Shown here one piece after another: positions 1-10,175 of a stretch of DNA of 64,000 nucleotides. The DNA lies in contig JAHEZH010000003.1 of the NCBI GenBank assembly GCA_023251155.1, forward strand, positions 45,487-109,486, written 5' to 3'. Below the pieces are notes generated by a model. That model saw nothing but the letters and a program-made list of their open reading frames with translations. It was not told where the DNA came from and did no database searches. Numbering within the stretch: position 1 is the first letter of the stretch; each line of letters begins with the position of its first letter. This DNA is from Flammeovirgaceae bacterium. GTDB lineage: Bacteria; Bacteroidota; Bacteroidia; Cytophagales; Cyclobacteriaceae. The position numbers were made by a program, and so were the translations under genes.

Positions 1-1
1 C

Positions 2-1291
2 AATCATCCTGCGTTTGGCGGATCCCATTTACCTGATGTTACTTTGATCAAACCTGTATTTTATAAACACCAGCTCATCGGCTATGTGGCTAATCGTGCT
101 CACCATGCAGAAATTGGCGGAAAGAAACCGGGCTCCATGCCGGTAGATGCAGTGTCATTGGAAGAAGAAGGTGTGATCCTATCACCCACTTACCTGATTA
201 AGAAAGGCTCAGCCCGCTGGAATGAATTAAGATCACTTTTTGAAAATGCAAAGTATCCTACCCGATTGCCGGAAGAAAACATGGCCGATCTGAATGGAGC
301 ACTGGCTGCCGTAAATCTGGGCGAGAAGCTTTTGCAAGAGATGTGTCTCGCGTTCACCTCCGATGAAATAGCCAGGTACATGAAGAAGTTAAGGGAACAT
401 GCTCATCTTCTGCTCTCACAAAAGCTAAAGCAGTTAAGGGCTCCTGTATGGAAAGCAGAAGAGCGCCTGGATGACGGATCAAAAATCAAAGTACGCATCA
501 ATCGAAACGGAAGTAAACTAAAAATTGATTTCACCGGAACATCAGGAGTACATTATGGAAATCTCAATGCTACACCGGCCATTGTACAAAGTGTAGTATT
601 GTATGTGCTCCGTTTATGGGTTAATCAATCGGTTCCCATGAACGAAGGATTAATGAAAGAGGTAAAGCTCATCTTGCCTCGTGGTTTTTTGAATCCCGAT
701 TTTTCAAATACTGATGCGCTTCCCGCTGTAGTGGGTGGAAATACCGAAGTGAGTCAACGACTGACGGATACTTTACTAAAAGCAGTTAAGCTCGCCGCCT
801 GCAGCCAGGGCACCATGAATAATTTTCTGTTCGGCAACAGTAAGCTGGGCTACTATGAAACGATCTGCGGTGGCGTGGGTGCCGGCAATGGATTCGACGG
901 TGCGGATGCCGTGCATCAACACATGACCAATACGCGGATCACTGATCCGGAAGTTTTAGAGTTACGCTACCCGGTAAGACTGGTACGGTTCGAGATAAGA
1001 AAGAACTCCGGCGGAAAAGGAAAATGGAAAGGTGGCAATGGAATAATCCGTGAGATCATCCTGCTGGAAGACCTGGATATTAATTTACTCTCTCAGCATC
1101 GTGTGGAAAAGCCGTATGGATTGAAGGGCGGAAGTACTGGCAAAACAGGAAAACAGGTGATACTTCACCCGGATGGCAAAAAGAAATTACTGAAAGGTAT
1201 GGATGGAGTAAAGGTAAATGCTGGCGACCGCCTGGTCATTGAAACACCAGGAGGAGGCGGATATGGTAAAATGAAAAAGCCCCGGCTTTAG
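2..1291 (+). CDS. Hydantoinase B / 5-oxoprolinase C-terminal (HyuB) family protein, 5' end truncated by window
   Basis: Frame stays open upstream of the listed TTG start (NHPAFGGSHLPDVTLIKPVF...); HyuB-like motifs ANRAHHAEIGGKKPGSMP, EEGV, C-terminal ETPGGGGYG. Confidence 0.9.
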   Translation, partial: NHPAFGGSHLPDVTLIKPVFYKHQLIGYVANRAHHAEIGGKKPGSMPVDAVSLEEEGVILSPTYLIKKGSARWNELRSLFENAKYPTRLPEENMADLNGALAAVNLGEKLLQEMCLAFTSDEIARYMKKLREHAHLLLSQKLKQLRAPVWKAEERLDDGSKIKVRINRNGSKLKIDFTGTSGVHYGNLNATPAIVQSVVLYVLRLWVNQSVPMNEGLMKEVKLILPRGFLNPDFSNTDALPAVVGGNTEVSQRLTDTLLKAVKLAACSQGTMNNFLFGNSKLGYYETICGGVGAGNGFDGADAVHQHMTNTRITDPEVLELRYPVRLVRFEIRKNSGGKGKWKGGNGIIREIILLEDLDINLLSQHRVEKPYGLKGGSTGKTGKQVILHPDGKKKLLKGMDGVKVNAGDRLVIETPGGGGYGKMKKPRL

Positions 1292-1303
1292 TCAGGGCTT
1301 TTT
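1274..1303 (+). terminator. Intrinsic terminator overlapping the 3' end of the HyuB-like gene
   Basis: aaaaagccc (1274-1282) / gggcttttt (1295-1303) followed by T-rich sequence. Confidence 0.7.
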
Positions 1304-1327
1304 CATTAGATTATGTTATACGCTATT

Positions 1328-1879
1328 TCACTTCGCGGGTGGTGTTATTCCCAGTTTCTTCAACACCAGATCTGAAATATTGTATTTCTCATCACTGTAA
1401 AGAAGTATATCTCCGCCGCCTACCATCTGCGGATTGATGATATAGGTGTATCCGTTTTCTTTCGCCACGGCTTCAATAGCGTTACCCACCTTGGTGTAAA
1501 CAGGTTCCATTAATGAAGTTTGCTTGGTGCGCACAGACGTTTCTGCATCCTGCTGAAATTTCTGGATGGCTTCCTGTAACCCCTGCAGTTCTCTTTCTTT
1601 ATCTGCACGAATAGCGTCAGGCGTAGTTGCCGGAAGGTTCTGATAAGCTTTCAATTTCGATTCATAATCCTGGTATTTTGCTTTCATCTGCGCTTCCAGT
1701 TGGGCACCGTGCGCTTTCAGATCCGAATCGATCTTCTTGTATTCCGGCATCAGGCTAAAAATATAATCCCACTCGGCATAACCTATCTTCTGTTCCTGGG
1801 CATTCGCGCCCAGCGAACAAATGATCAATGTGATCGCAAATAAAATTCGCATTGACTTGTGAATAGAATTTGATGTCAT
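1328..1879 (-). CDS. OmpH/Skp family periplasmic chaperone, paralog 3
   Basis: Signal peptide, QKIGYAEWDYIFSLMPEYKKIDSDL, coiled-coil middle; closely similar to the neighbouring ORF. Confidence 0.9.
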   Translation of the reverse strand: MTSNSIHKSMRILFAITLIICSLGANAQEQKIGYAEWDYIFSLMPEYKKIDSDLKAHGAQLEAQMKAKYQDYESKLKAYQNLPATTPDAIRADKERELQGLQEAIQKFQQDAETSVRTKQTSLMEPVYTKVGNAIEAVAKENGYTYIINPQMVGGGDILLYSDEKYNISDLVLKKLGITPPAK

Positions 1880-1904
1880 AAAAAATGTCCGGTTGTAAAA
1901 ATAA

Positions 1905-1935
1905 AAAGCCCTGCTGACTGAACAGGCAGGGCTTT
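1905..1935 (-). terminator. Intrinsic terminator after OmpH paralog 2
   Basis: aaagccctgc (1905-1914) / gcagggcttt (1926-1935), U-tract on minus strand. Confidence 0.75.
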
Positions 1936-1950
1936 CTTGTATTCGCTAAA

Positions 1951-2517
1951 TTAGTTTGTCTTTTTAACAGGCGCAGGGGTAGTTGTAGCAGCCGGTGCGG
2001 CCGGAGTTACTCCCAGATTTTTCAACACCAAAACAGAGATATCGTATTTCTCATCATTGTAAAGAAGGATGTCACCACCACCTAGTAATTGCGGATTGAT
2101 GATGAATGAATATCCGTTTTCTTTCGCCACGGCTTCAATAGCAGCACCGATTTTTTTGAAAACAGGTTCAGTCAGGTCAGATTGTTTCTTCTGCATGGAG
2201 GTCTGAGCATCTTGCTGAAACTTCTGAATGCTTTCCTGTAAACCTTGCAGCTCTCTCTCCTTATCAGCACGAATAGCTTCGGGAGTGGTTGCCGGCATAC
2301 CCTGATACGCCTTGTACTTGGTTTCCAGTTCCTGGCTTTTTGCTTTCAACTGGTTTTCCAGCTGACTCTGATGTGTTTTCAAGTCGTTTTCAATTTTCTT
2401 GAAATCGGGCATTTGGCTGAATATATATTCCCAATCGGCATAACCAATTTTCTGTGTAGTCTGTGCCTGGGTGGTGAAACCAATTGTCACCAGCATCAAA
2501 AGGAGGAGAGTTCTCAT
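1951..2517 (-). CDS. OmpH/Skp family periplasmic chaperone, paralog 2
   Basis: QKIGYADWEYIFSQMPDFKKIENDL; shares long identical blocks with 1328..1879 (e.g. AIRADKERELQGLQE, IEAVAKENGY, GGGDILLY). Confidence 0.9.
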   Translation of the reverse strand: MRTLLLLMLVTIGFTTQAQTTQKIGYADWEYIFSQMPDFKKIENDLKTHQSQLENQLKAKSQELETKYKAYQGMPATTPEAIRADKERELQGLQESIQKFQQDAQTSMQKKQSDLTEPVFKKIGAAIEAVAKENGYSFIINPQLLGGGDILLYNDEKYDISVLVLKNLGVTPAAPAATTTPAPVKKTN

Positions 2518-2530
2518 TGTTTGTTTTAAG

Positions 2531-3064
2531 TTATTTTATTTTATCGTTCGGGTCGCCTAGCCCTAATTCTTCTAATACAAAGTCAGTATAATCATGTCGC
2601 GGATCCGTGTAGATCATCACCAGCTCTGCCGACTTATCAAAAACGATAGCGAGGCGGTTGGCTTTACTTACTTTCTCTACTGCATCGAACACTTTGTCCT
2701 GTAAAGGTTTGATCAATTCTGCTTTTTTCAAAAAAAACAAGCCATCAAATCCAAAAACCTTTTTCTGATACTCTTTTGTATCATTTTCCTTTTTTCTGAT
2801 CTCTGCCAGGCGCTCTTTCTTCATTTCTTCCGTCAAAAGCACCTGTTCTGCCTGATACGAGCTATAAAGACCATCTACCTTTTTTTGCATGTCTTCAATC
2901 TCTTTTTGCCACGCGGCCGAAAGCTGATCGATTTCATCCTGAGCCTTTTTGTATTCCGGCATTTTACTCAGAATAAAATCAGAGTCAATATATCCGAACT
3001 TCTGAGCATTGGCAAAATTCAGACCAAAGACAGAAAGGCCAATAAATATCAGTAAAACCCTCAT
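2531..3064 (-). CDS. OmpH/Skp family periplasmic chaperone, paralog 1
   Basis: Signal peptide, QKFGYIDSDFILSKMPEYKKAQDEI; directly downstream of bamA. Confidence 0.9.
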   Translation of the reverse strand: MRVLLIFIGLSVFGLNFANAQKFGYIDSDFILSKMPEYKKAQDEIDQLSAAWQKEIEDMQKKVDGLYSSYQAEQVLLTEEMKKERLAEIRKKENDTKEYQKKVFGFDGLFFLKKAELIKPLQDKVFDAVEKVSKANRLAIVFDKSAELVMIYTDPRHDYTDFVLEELGLGDPNDKIK

Positions 3065-3072
3065 TTATACAA

Positions 3073-5772
3073 TTATCGTAGTTGCTGACCAATTGTAAAC
3101 TGGAAAGACTGATGTGCCGATCGATCTCCACTTCCCAGAGGAACATCATCAAACGCCTTGCCCCAGCTTATACCAATCAAACCAAATGCAGGCATAAATA
3201 TTCTCGCACCCAAACCGGCTGATTTATAGGTTCTAAACGGATTGAAGTCATAGAAATTATTCCAGTTATTACCTCCCTCAGCAAACGTATATACGTAAAT
3301 AGTGGCTGACTGGCCGGTGGTTACCGGGTAGCGTAATTCAAGTCCTAATTTACTGTAGGCGATACCTCCTTCAATTCCTGAGTTGGCATTACTGCTTTGT
3401 GAATAGTTAGGAGGTGTAATGGTTCTGTCGTTATATCCGCGCAAAGCGATGATTTCCTGCCCCAACACAAAGGAGTTGAACCCTCCGGCAAGCCCGCTAC
3501 CACCCATTACAAATCGACCGAATGGTCCGGCTCCGGCAGTGCTTCCATAGCTTCCGATAAATCCAAAATGTGCTTTGGTTTCTAACACAAGGCTACGCGA
3601 GTCGGGTTTGCTGCCACCCAACAGTTTCAGATAAAACTTGGAGTCAAACATCCATTTGTGCATTTCTACCCATTTGTATTTGGTGTTCACATCACTATAC
3701 ACCGAGGCCGGGCGCCACTGCGAATAGGGTGGTGTTAGTTTCAGACTCAATGAAATGGTTGATCCCGTTGTGGGGTACATCGGATTATCGATACTGTTAC
3801 GAGACAGCGTAGTTTCCAGCCCCAGATCAAAGGTTTGTCCAACGGCCGGCAGTGTAGTCGATGAAAAATAGTTTCTATAGTTATACACCAGGAACTGCAA
3901 TGAGTTCACTAGAGTGAAGTAGTTATCCGGCCACTCCAGTCGTCTTCCCAATCCTACAGTAATACCACTTTGTTTAAGTGAGGTATTGTTGCTGAACTCA
4001 TAGGTCGTAGTCAACAAACGAGAGATCGAGTGATTCAAACTCACGGTTAATGAATTTGGCTTACGACCGCCTAACCACGGTTCAGTAAACGAGAAGCTAT
4101 AGCTCTGGAAAGAACGGCCACTGGCCTGTGCTCGTAATGATACCTTTTGTCCGTCACCTACCGGCAATGGCTTCCATTTATCCAGGTGAGGCACATTGCG
4201 GAGAGAGAAGTTGTTAAACGTTAAACCAACTGTACCTACGAAACCATAGTAGCCTCCCCATCCACCGGATAGTTCAACCTGGTCATTGGATTGTTCTTCT
4301 ACTTTCCATTCAATATCCACTGTACCATCTGTCATGTTAGGTCGAATGTCTTGTTCTACTTTTTGTGGATTGAAATAACCCATGGTAGATAACTGCTGCT
4401 GTGTACGGATGATGTCGGATCTTCTGAATTTCTGACCCGGAATCGTGCTTAACTCTCTGCGGATAACATGATCGCTGGTTCGTTCATTTCCACTGATAAT
4501 TACTTCATCAATAGTTGCCTGATCGCCTTCGAAGATACGCATCTCCAGATCGATGGAATCACCGACCACAGCTATCTCTACCGGATCAACGTGGAAAAAC
4601 AGATAACCATCATCCATATACAGACCACTGATGTCCGCACCTTTAGGATTGAACGATGTCTTCTTGGTAATCAGGTCGCGATTGTATACGTCACCTTTAT
4701 TAATATCTAAGATTTTGTTAAGTGTAGCTGCCGAATACTTGTAGTTCCCCGTCCAGGTGATGTTGCGGAAATAATACTTCTTTCCCTGCATCAGTTTAAT
4801 GTCGATATCGATACTTCGTTTATTAAAGTTCGTGATCGTATCGGCTATAATCTCTGCATCGCGGTAGCCAAGCGTATTCAGATAATCGATAATTTTAATT
4901 TTATCTTCTTCGTATTCTGATTTAATGAATTTGGAAGAGTTGAACACATTGAGTTTTACATTGCGATCGATGAACTCTTTGGTCTGACGCCAGGTCATCT
5001 TCTTGGCAGTATCATAGCGCGTATTGAAAATGCCCATAATCAATGCACGATGAAGCGCAAAGCGCGGATGTTCATGTGTTTTCTTCATCTTCTTTTTCAG
5101 CTTCATGGAAGACACATCATCGTTACCTACAAAATTGATTTCATTGATCGTCACCTTTTGCTTCAGGTCCACATTGATGCGGAGGCGGATGTTACCACGG
5201 CTTAACGTGTCACCCACCTGAGTCACTTTCACTTCGGTGTTCAGGAAACCCTTCTTTACAAAATGCTTCTTTACTGACAATTCCGTATTACGAATCATGG
5301 CATCGGTGACAATCTTTCCCTTGATGAGGTTAAGATCTTCCTTCAGGGAGCTCTGTCTTCCCTTGCTGATTCCGGTAAAGTAAAAATCAGAGAGACGTGA
5401 TTTTTCCGAGAGCTGAATACTCAGAAACACGTTCTGTCCTTCAATACGATCTACAATAATAGCGGCATCACCCACCAGCCCGTGTTTCCACAGTTTTCGT
5501 ATGGCCGCCGAGATTTTATCACCCGGTATTTTTATTTTATCACCTACCCGAAGACCGGTAAGTGAAATCATGGCATTCTTGTCGAGAATATTAAGACCGG
5601 TTACTTCAATGCCACCGATGTAGTATTCGCCCGGGTTGGCGTAGTTCAGATTTTCGGCAGTAGCAGGTTCGGGGGTGGTGGCTTTTTCACGGCTTTTTCT
5701 AAACTGGCCATAGGTACTCAGCGCGGGTGCCAATAGTGAAATAAAAAGAAGGACCGTAAAAAATCTCTTCAT
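3073..5772 (-). CDS. bamA: Outer membrane protein assembly factor BamA
   Basis: POTRA repeats plus C-terminal Omp85 barrel (LRGY, GLGARIFMPAFGLIGISWGKAF). The internal ATG at 5772 starts a good signal peptide (MKRFFTVLLFISLLAPALSTYGQ); the listed 5844 start overlaps uppS. Confidence 0.95.
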   Translation of the reverse strand: MKRFFTVLLFISLLAPALSTYGQFRKSREKATTPEPATAENLNYANPGEYYIGGIEVTGLNILDKNAMISLTGLRVGDKIKIPGDKISAAIRKLWKHGLVGDAAIIVDRIEGQNVFLSIQLSEKSRLSDFYFTGISKGRQSSLKEDLNLIKGKIVTDAMIRNTELSVKKHFVKKGFLNTEVKVTQVGDTLSRGNIRLRINVDLKQKVTINEINFVGNDDVSSMKLKKKMKKTHEHPRFALHRALIMGIFNTRYDTAKKMTWRQTKEFIDRNVKLNVFNSSKFIKSEYEEDKIKIIDYLNTLGYRDAEIIADTITNFNKRSIDIDIKLMQGKKYYFRNITWTGNYKYSAATLNKILDINKGDVYNRDLITKKTSFNPKGADISGLYMDDGYLFFHVDPVEIAVVGDSIDLEMRIFEGDQATIDEVIISGNERTSDHVIRRELSTIPGQKFRRSDIIRTQQQLSTMGYFNPQKVEQDIRPNMTDGTVDIEWKVEEQSNDQVELSGGWGGYYGFVGTVGLTFNNFSLRNVPHLDKWKPLPVGDGQKVSLRAQASGRSFQSYSFSFTEPWLGGRKPNSLTVSLNHSISRLLTTTYEFSNNTSLKQSGITVGLGRRLEWPDNYFTLVNSLQFLVYNYRNYFSSTTLPAVGQTFDLGLETTLSRNSIDNPMYPTTGSTISLSLKLTPPYSQWRPASVYSDVNTKYKWVEMHKWMFDSKFYLKLLGGSKPDSRSLVLETKAHFGFIGSYGSTAGAGPFGRFVMGGSGLAGGFNSFVLGQEIIALRGYNDRTITPPNYSQSSNANSGIEGGIAYSKLGLELRYPVTTGQSATIYVYTFAEGGNNWNNFYDFNPFRTYKSAGLGARIFMPAFGLIGISWGKAFDDVPLGSGDRSAHQSFQFTIGQQLR

Positions 5773-5776
5773 CCGC

Positions 5777-6520
5777 TTACTCGGTTCTTTCCAATACTTT
5801 TCCAAATCTTCGTTCCCGTTTTTGATACGCACAAATGGCCTCATAGAGATCTTCTTTTCTGAAATCGGGCCATAATGTTTTAGTTATATACAATTCCGTA
5901 TAAGCGATTTGCCAAAGCAAAAAATTACTGATACGCATCTCTCCACTTGTCCTTATCAAAAGCTCCGGATCTGGAACACCTGCCGTTTCCATATGATCAG
6001 AAATAAGCTTCTCATCAATCTGGCCCGGAAGCAAGTTCCCCTCTTTTATCGCACTGGCAATTGTCTTTACCGCTTTTACTATTTCCGAGCGTCCGCTGTA
6101 ATTAAGAGCCAGTAATACCGTAAGTCCTTTATTGCTTTTTGTACTGTCTTTCGCTTCCGCCAGGTTCACCTGGCAATCTTTGGGCAGATGACTGATGTCT
6201 CCAATGGTGAGTAACCTCACGTGATTTTTATGAAGCCGGTTGATCTCCTTTTTTATGGTATTCACCAACAGCTCCATTAATCCATTGACTTCCTCTGCCG
6301 GCCGCCCCCAGTTTTCGGTACTGAAAGCATACAGTGTCAAGTACTTTACACCCAGTTCGCCACATCCTTCGGTAATGTCAATCACCGACTGTATGGCATT
6401 GCGATGTCCGAAAATACGGGCAGCACCTTTGCTTTTTGCCCATCTTCCATTGCCGTCCATGATAACGGCAATGTGGCTGGGCAAATTATTTGGGTCGATA
6501 TTTTCCTTCAGTGAGGCCAC
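5777..6520 (-). CDS. uppS: Isoprenyl transferase / undecaprenyl diphosphate synthase
   Basis: HIAVIMDGNGRWAK, TLYAFSTENWGRP, DPELLIRTSGEMRISNFLLWQIAYTE. Confidence 0.97.
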   Translation of the reverse strand: MASLKENIDPNNLPSHIAVIMDGNGRWAKSKGAARIFGHRNAIQSVIDITEGCGELGVKYLTLYAFSTENWGRPAEEVNGLMELLVNTIKKEINRLHKNHVRLLTIGDISHLPKDCQVNLAEAKDSTKSNKGLTVLLALNYSGRSEIVKAVKTIASAIKEGNLLPGQIDEKLISDHMETAGVPDPELLIRTSGEMRISNFLLWQIAYTELYITKTLWPDFRKEDLYEAICAYQKRERRFGKVLERTE

Positions 6521-6690
6521 AAGTCGGCAAAAATAGCCAAAATCCCAACATCTCCGAACGGTAAAATCAACCAGTTCAATTGTTTGTAGCGATTATTTGG
6601 ATTTTGATTGAGCAAAACAAACCACTCGAAAGAATACCTTGACTGAATAGATGAAAAGGGCTGCGATTTAGTTTTATCGTTCTTTATGAA

Positions 6691-7401
6691 TTAACGATAC
6701 GGACTTGTAGGACAAGGAATGTCGTAAAACGCGCGTGTGATGGTGATCCCCAAAAAGTAGTACGTATCGTTGTCAAAACGGTTTCCGTATTGATAGTTTT
6801 TGAATGCCGGGTTACCATCCGAGATATTATCCAGGTAGTCAAACATCGTTTTACGTACCCCAAATTCCAGAGCGATATAATAGTTAGGATTCAATACATA
6901 CTTTACCCCTCCGCCAAAAGGAATCACCGGCTGCACATTGCTATATGCTCCGGTTTTTGTTTTATTGCCAGACAGGGCAAACAAGCCAAAACCACCAAAC
7001 AGGTAGGGTGTGAATCTCAGCTTTCGTTTACCGTCTTTCCAATCCAGAAAGTGATATTCGAAAGCTACCGAGGCTTCCATCAAGGTAATATCGAATGAAT
7101 AATTCCGCTTTGCCCCAAAAGCATCAACCGGATGCTTAGCATCACTGGCTGCCAGCTTACCTCCTGTGAGTGAGGTGCGCAGGCTGATCACATGACTGAT
7201 ATTGGACCGATAAAAAATAGTAGCCGCTGGCTTGGAAAAAGCAAAATTGTAATTGCGAACTAAATCTCCTGTATAATTAAACGTACCTACTCCAAACCCT
7301 ACCTCAGACCGTTGAGAAAGTTGAGCATGAGATACAATGGCCAACTGTGTGAAGCCTGCCAGAAGCAGGGCTCTGAAAATATGCGTTGGCTTCAAAAGCA
7401 T
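6691..7401 (-). CDS. Outer-membrane beta-barrel protein (DUF6089-like)
   Basis: Signal peptide, barrel-like alternating strands, GVRKTMFDYLDNIS motif shared with the next gene. Confidence 0.75.
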   Translation of the reverse strand: MLLKPTHIFRALLLAGFTQLAIVSHAQLSQRSEVGFGVGTFNYTGDLVRNYNFAFSKPAATIFYRSNISHVISLRTSLTGGKLAASDAKHPVDAFGAKRNYSFDITLMEASVAFEYHFLDWKDGKRKLRFTPYLFGGFGLFALSGNKTKTGAYSNVQPVIPFGGGVKYVLNPNYYIALEFGVRKTMFDYLDNISDGNPAFKNYQYGNRFDNDTYYFLGITITRAFYDIPCPTSPYR

Positions 7402-8474
7402 TATCTGAATTTTGCCCTATGGAAACTGGCTCCGATAATATAACTAACACGAAGACTTGTAACCATGTAAATATCTTTGTCTTTTTTATTACCTCTTACA
7501 TTATCCGGATACTCACTACCATAACCATTCACTACCGTGTAGCTATTGCCGTCTCTACCGGTATAGGTTATCGGATAATTTTTTGAGTCTCCTGGCAAAG
7601 GTACTTCATTACTTCTGTAGGACATTGCCTGTGCGAGCGGGCTTTTCAATACTCCTAAATCCACGTAGTTCTTGCTTACATCATCCAGATAATCTGTGAA
7701 GGTGTATCTAAATCCAATATCTGCAGCCAAGTCCATCACCTGATTTAGTTTAAAACGAACTCCGGCACCAAATGGTATAGCTACCTGCAAAGCTTTATAG
7801 GGTTTAATTCCGTGATTGACATCGGTAGGATCGAGGGTAGAGTATTGTCCTTCCGTTCCCAGTGGCCTTAACTTCACCCATTTGCCCGCATCGGCAAGTG
7901 GCGCTCCGGTCAGATCAGTAGCAGGAGCTTTTGCCTCCGGATTATTTGTAAGGCCAGCTGCTCCTATATACACGTAAGGGGTCCAGGCTACCCGGCTGAT
8001 GTACGTTAACTCATTTTCAAAAAGATCAAATACAGCTACTACTGACAGTTCAAGAATGTGATTGCGGAAAGAAAGATTGCGCTGAGATCTGAATATCCCA
8101 TTCTCCAGGTCTGTCTTATCGGCTGATTTACTGTCGCTACCTGTTAATGTGCCATACATCAGCTGGGTTTGCAGCGTATAGCGGGGTCCAAAACGATGTG
8201 CCCAGAAAAGACCCAATGCCGGACGGGTAAAAGAAATATCCGAACTGAACTTGTTCGGTCTTGGTGCAATATCTCCGTAATAGTTAAGTGCGCTGACAGA
8301 AACTCCAAGAGAATTGTAAATCTTGTTCTTATCAAAACTTGATTTTCTTCCTCTGAAATTAGCAATGCGTTTATTGTTTCTCTTGATGGCCCTTCGGTTG
8401 AATTGCCCCATCGTTTCTTCGCTCGCCAGCAGCAAAGCAACCAACACTACTAACGCCAACTGTAACTTTCTCAT
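7401..8474 (-). CDS. Outer-membrane beta-barrel protein (DUF6089-like)
   Basis: GFRYTFTDYLDDVSKNYVD; internal Met at 8474 (MRKLQLALVVLVALLLASEETMGQ) gives a signal peptide and fits the promoter at 8497-8504. Confidence 0.75.
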   Translation of the reverse strand: MRKLQLALVVLVALLLASEETMGQFNRRAIKRNNKRIANFRGRKSSFDKNKIYNSLGVSVSALNYYGDIAPRPNKFSSDISFTRPALGLFWAHRFGPRYTLQTQLMYGTLTGSDSKSADKTDLENGIFRSQRNLSFRNHILELSVVAVFDLFENELTYISRVAWTPYVYIGAAGLTNNPEAKAPATDLTGAPLADAGKWVKLRPLGTEGQYSTLDPTDVNHGIKPYKALQVAIPFGAGVRFKLNQVMDLAADIGFRYTFTDYLDDVSKNYVDLGVLKSPLAQAMSYRSNEVPLPGDSKNYPITYTGRDGNSYTVVNGYGSEYPDNVRGNKKDKDIYMVTSLRVSYIIGASFHRAKFR

Positions 8475-8496
8475 ACTGAAAACATTTGCCAAACTA

Positions 8497-8504
8497 CAAA
8501 GCTA
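8497..8504 (-). promoter_or_regulatory. Putative Bacteroidota -7 box (TAGCTTTG)
   Basis: Matches TAnnTTTG on minus strand; no TTG at the expected -33 spacing. Confidence 0.4.
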
Positions 8505-8609
8505 TAAAAATACGAAAGATTTACATTATGGATAATGGCGGTTTCCAATTGTAAGTCAAAATTTAATAATTAGCGTAACCGGATGCAAAGGTCTAAACAA
8601 ATGTTAGGC

Positions 8610-9491
8610 TCAGTTTCTTACATCTCGGCCCCAGTTCAGCTTGTGCCGGAGTGTATCGTAGTAGTTTTTCCCCGGAAGCTGTACCAGATTTACTTTGAAA
8701 TTTTCCTTTATAATCTTCAGCTTAACACTGGCGTTAATGGTTTCGATTCTCGAATCCAGTGAAATCAAAAAATTCTTACTTCTGCCTTCTACCTGAAAGG
8801 TGATCTCCGCATCATCAGACACTACCATGGGACGTGCGGTGAGTGTATGCGGACTTACCGGTGTAATCACAAAACTTTCCGATTGGGGGTGAAGAAGTGG
8901 CCCTCCGCAACTTAAAGAGTAACCGGTAGATCCGGTAGGTGTGGAAACAATTACTCCGTCTGCCCAATAGGAATTCAACAACTCGCCATTTACATGTACA
9001 TGCACCGTAATCATTGCAGAGATGTCTTTCTTCATGATAGTGAAATCATTCAAGGCAAAGTTCTGCCCCTCAAAAAGCTTTTTATCACTCACCAGTTTTA
9101 ATACGGAGCGGGAGTCAATACTATAGCTGGATTGCATCAGATTACTGATCGCCAGCTCGGTTTCATCGCGGTTTATGGTAGCCAGGAAACCCAAGCGCCC
9201 GGTGTTGATTCCTAAAATCGGAGTTTCATATTTCTCCACATAGGTCACAGAGTCAAGCAAAGTACCATCGCCTCCCAATGAGAAAAAGAAATCCAGCGGT
9301 TTGAGGTTATAACCATGATAAAATGACTTGATCCTGTATGACTTCAGTTTTTTAGATTTTACCTGCTTCAGAAATTTGGACGAAGCCCATATTTCCATGT
9401 TCTGGCCTTTGAGATAGTCTAAAAGGGATTCAGTAAACCGCGCGGATTTGTTTTGGGGATCTCGTCCATGAATACCTACGCGCATTGTCAA
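8610..9491 (-). CDS. nadK: NAD kinase
   Basis: FSLGGDGTLLDSV, GINTGRLGFLA, DGVIVSTPTGSTGYSLSCGGPLL. Confidence 0.96.
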   Translation of the reverse strand: MTMRVGIHGRDPQNKSARFTESLLDYLKGQNMEIWASSKFLKQVKSKKLKSYRIKSFYHGYNLKPLDFFFSLGGDGTLLDSVTYVEKYETPILGINTGRLGFLATINRDETELAISNLMQSSYSIDSRSVLKLVSDKKLFEGQNFALNDFTIMKKDISAMITVHVHVNGELLNSYWADGVIVSTPTGSTGYSLSCGGPLLHPQSESFVITPVSPHTLTARPMVVSDDAEITFQVEGRSKNFLISLDSRIETINASVKLKIIKENFKVNLVQLPGKNYYDTLRHKLNWGRDVRN

Positions 9492-9500
9492 AAGGTGGGA

Positions 9501-10166
9501 TCAGATATTTAAATATTTCATCAGCATGTCCAGCCGGTCTTTGCTTTCATCTTCCCGGTTGGTTTCCTGATAGCGTCCTATTACACGATATCCAAACCGC
9601 TCCAGGGTAGCCACAATCCGGCTCATCTCCAGCTGATTGATTTTTAACGTGACTTTGATTTTTCCTTTGTCAAGCGGATCTTCTACCATGGTGCTGCTGA
9701 TGACCTTGGCATTGTTCTCTTCCACATAGCGGCATATCTCTGCCAGCGAATAATCAATCAGATCCATGGATAATACCAGTATTCCTCCCGGCATCTGCAC
9801 GGCGGCTGTCTGAGCAAAAGAGGTCATCATGTCCTGCACCGTGATCACCCCTGCATACTGGCCGCTTTCATTTACCACCGCCACAATCTGCAGTTTATAT
9901 TCACCTGCTATGCGTAGTATATCATAGAAGTGAAAATCCAGTCCTACAAAACACTCCTTGCCTACCAGATCAAAATCAGCGAGGTGTTTTTCGATGTCAT
10001 TCGATTCGAGAATGATTTCCTCAGAGATAAAACCCAACAGTAACCCTCCCTCTACTACGGGCAGGTGGTTGCAGCGAAACTCCTCCATCCACACGATTGC
10101 CTTATGTGCATCATCCGTCACTTTCAGTGGCGGGATCATGTGATTAATGAGTTCTTCTGCGATCAT
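9501..10166 (-). CDS. CBS-domain protein
   Basis: Two CBS-like segments (HLPVVEGGLLLGFISEE; VVNESGQYAGVITVQDMM), ACT-like C-terminus. Confidence 0.85.
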   Translation of the reverse strand: MIAEELINHMIPPLKVTDDAHKAIVWMEEFRCNHLPVVEGGLLLGFISEEIILESNDIEKHLADFDLVGKECFVGLDFHFYDILRIAGEYKLQIVAVVNESGQYAGVITVQDMMTSFAQTAAVQMPGGILVLSMDLIDYSLAEICRYVEENNAKVISSTMVEDPLDKGKIKVTLKINQLEMSRIVATLERFGYRVIGRYQETNREDESKDRLDMLMKYLNI

Positions 10167-10175
10167 TGAGATGTG

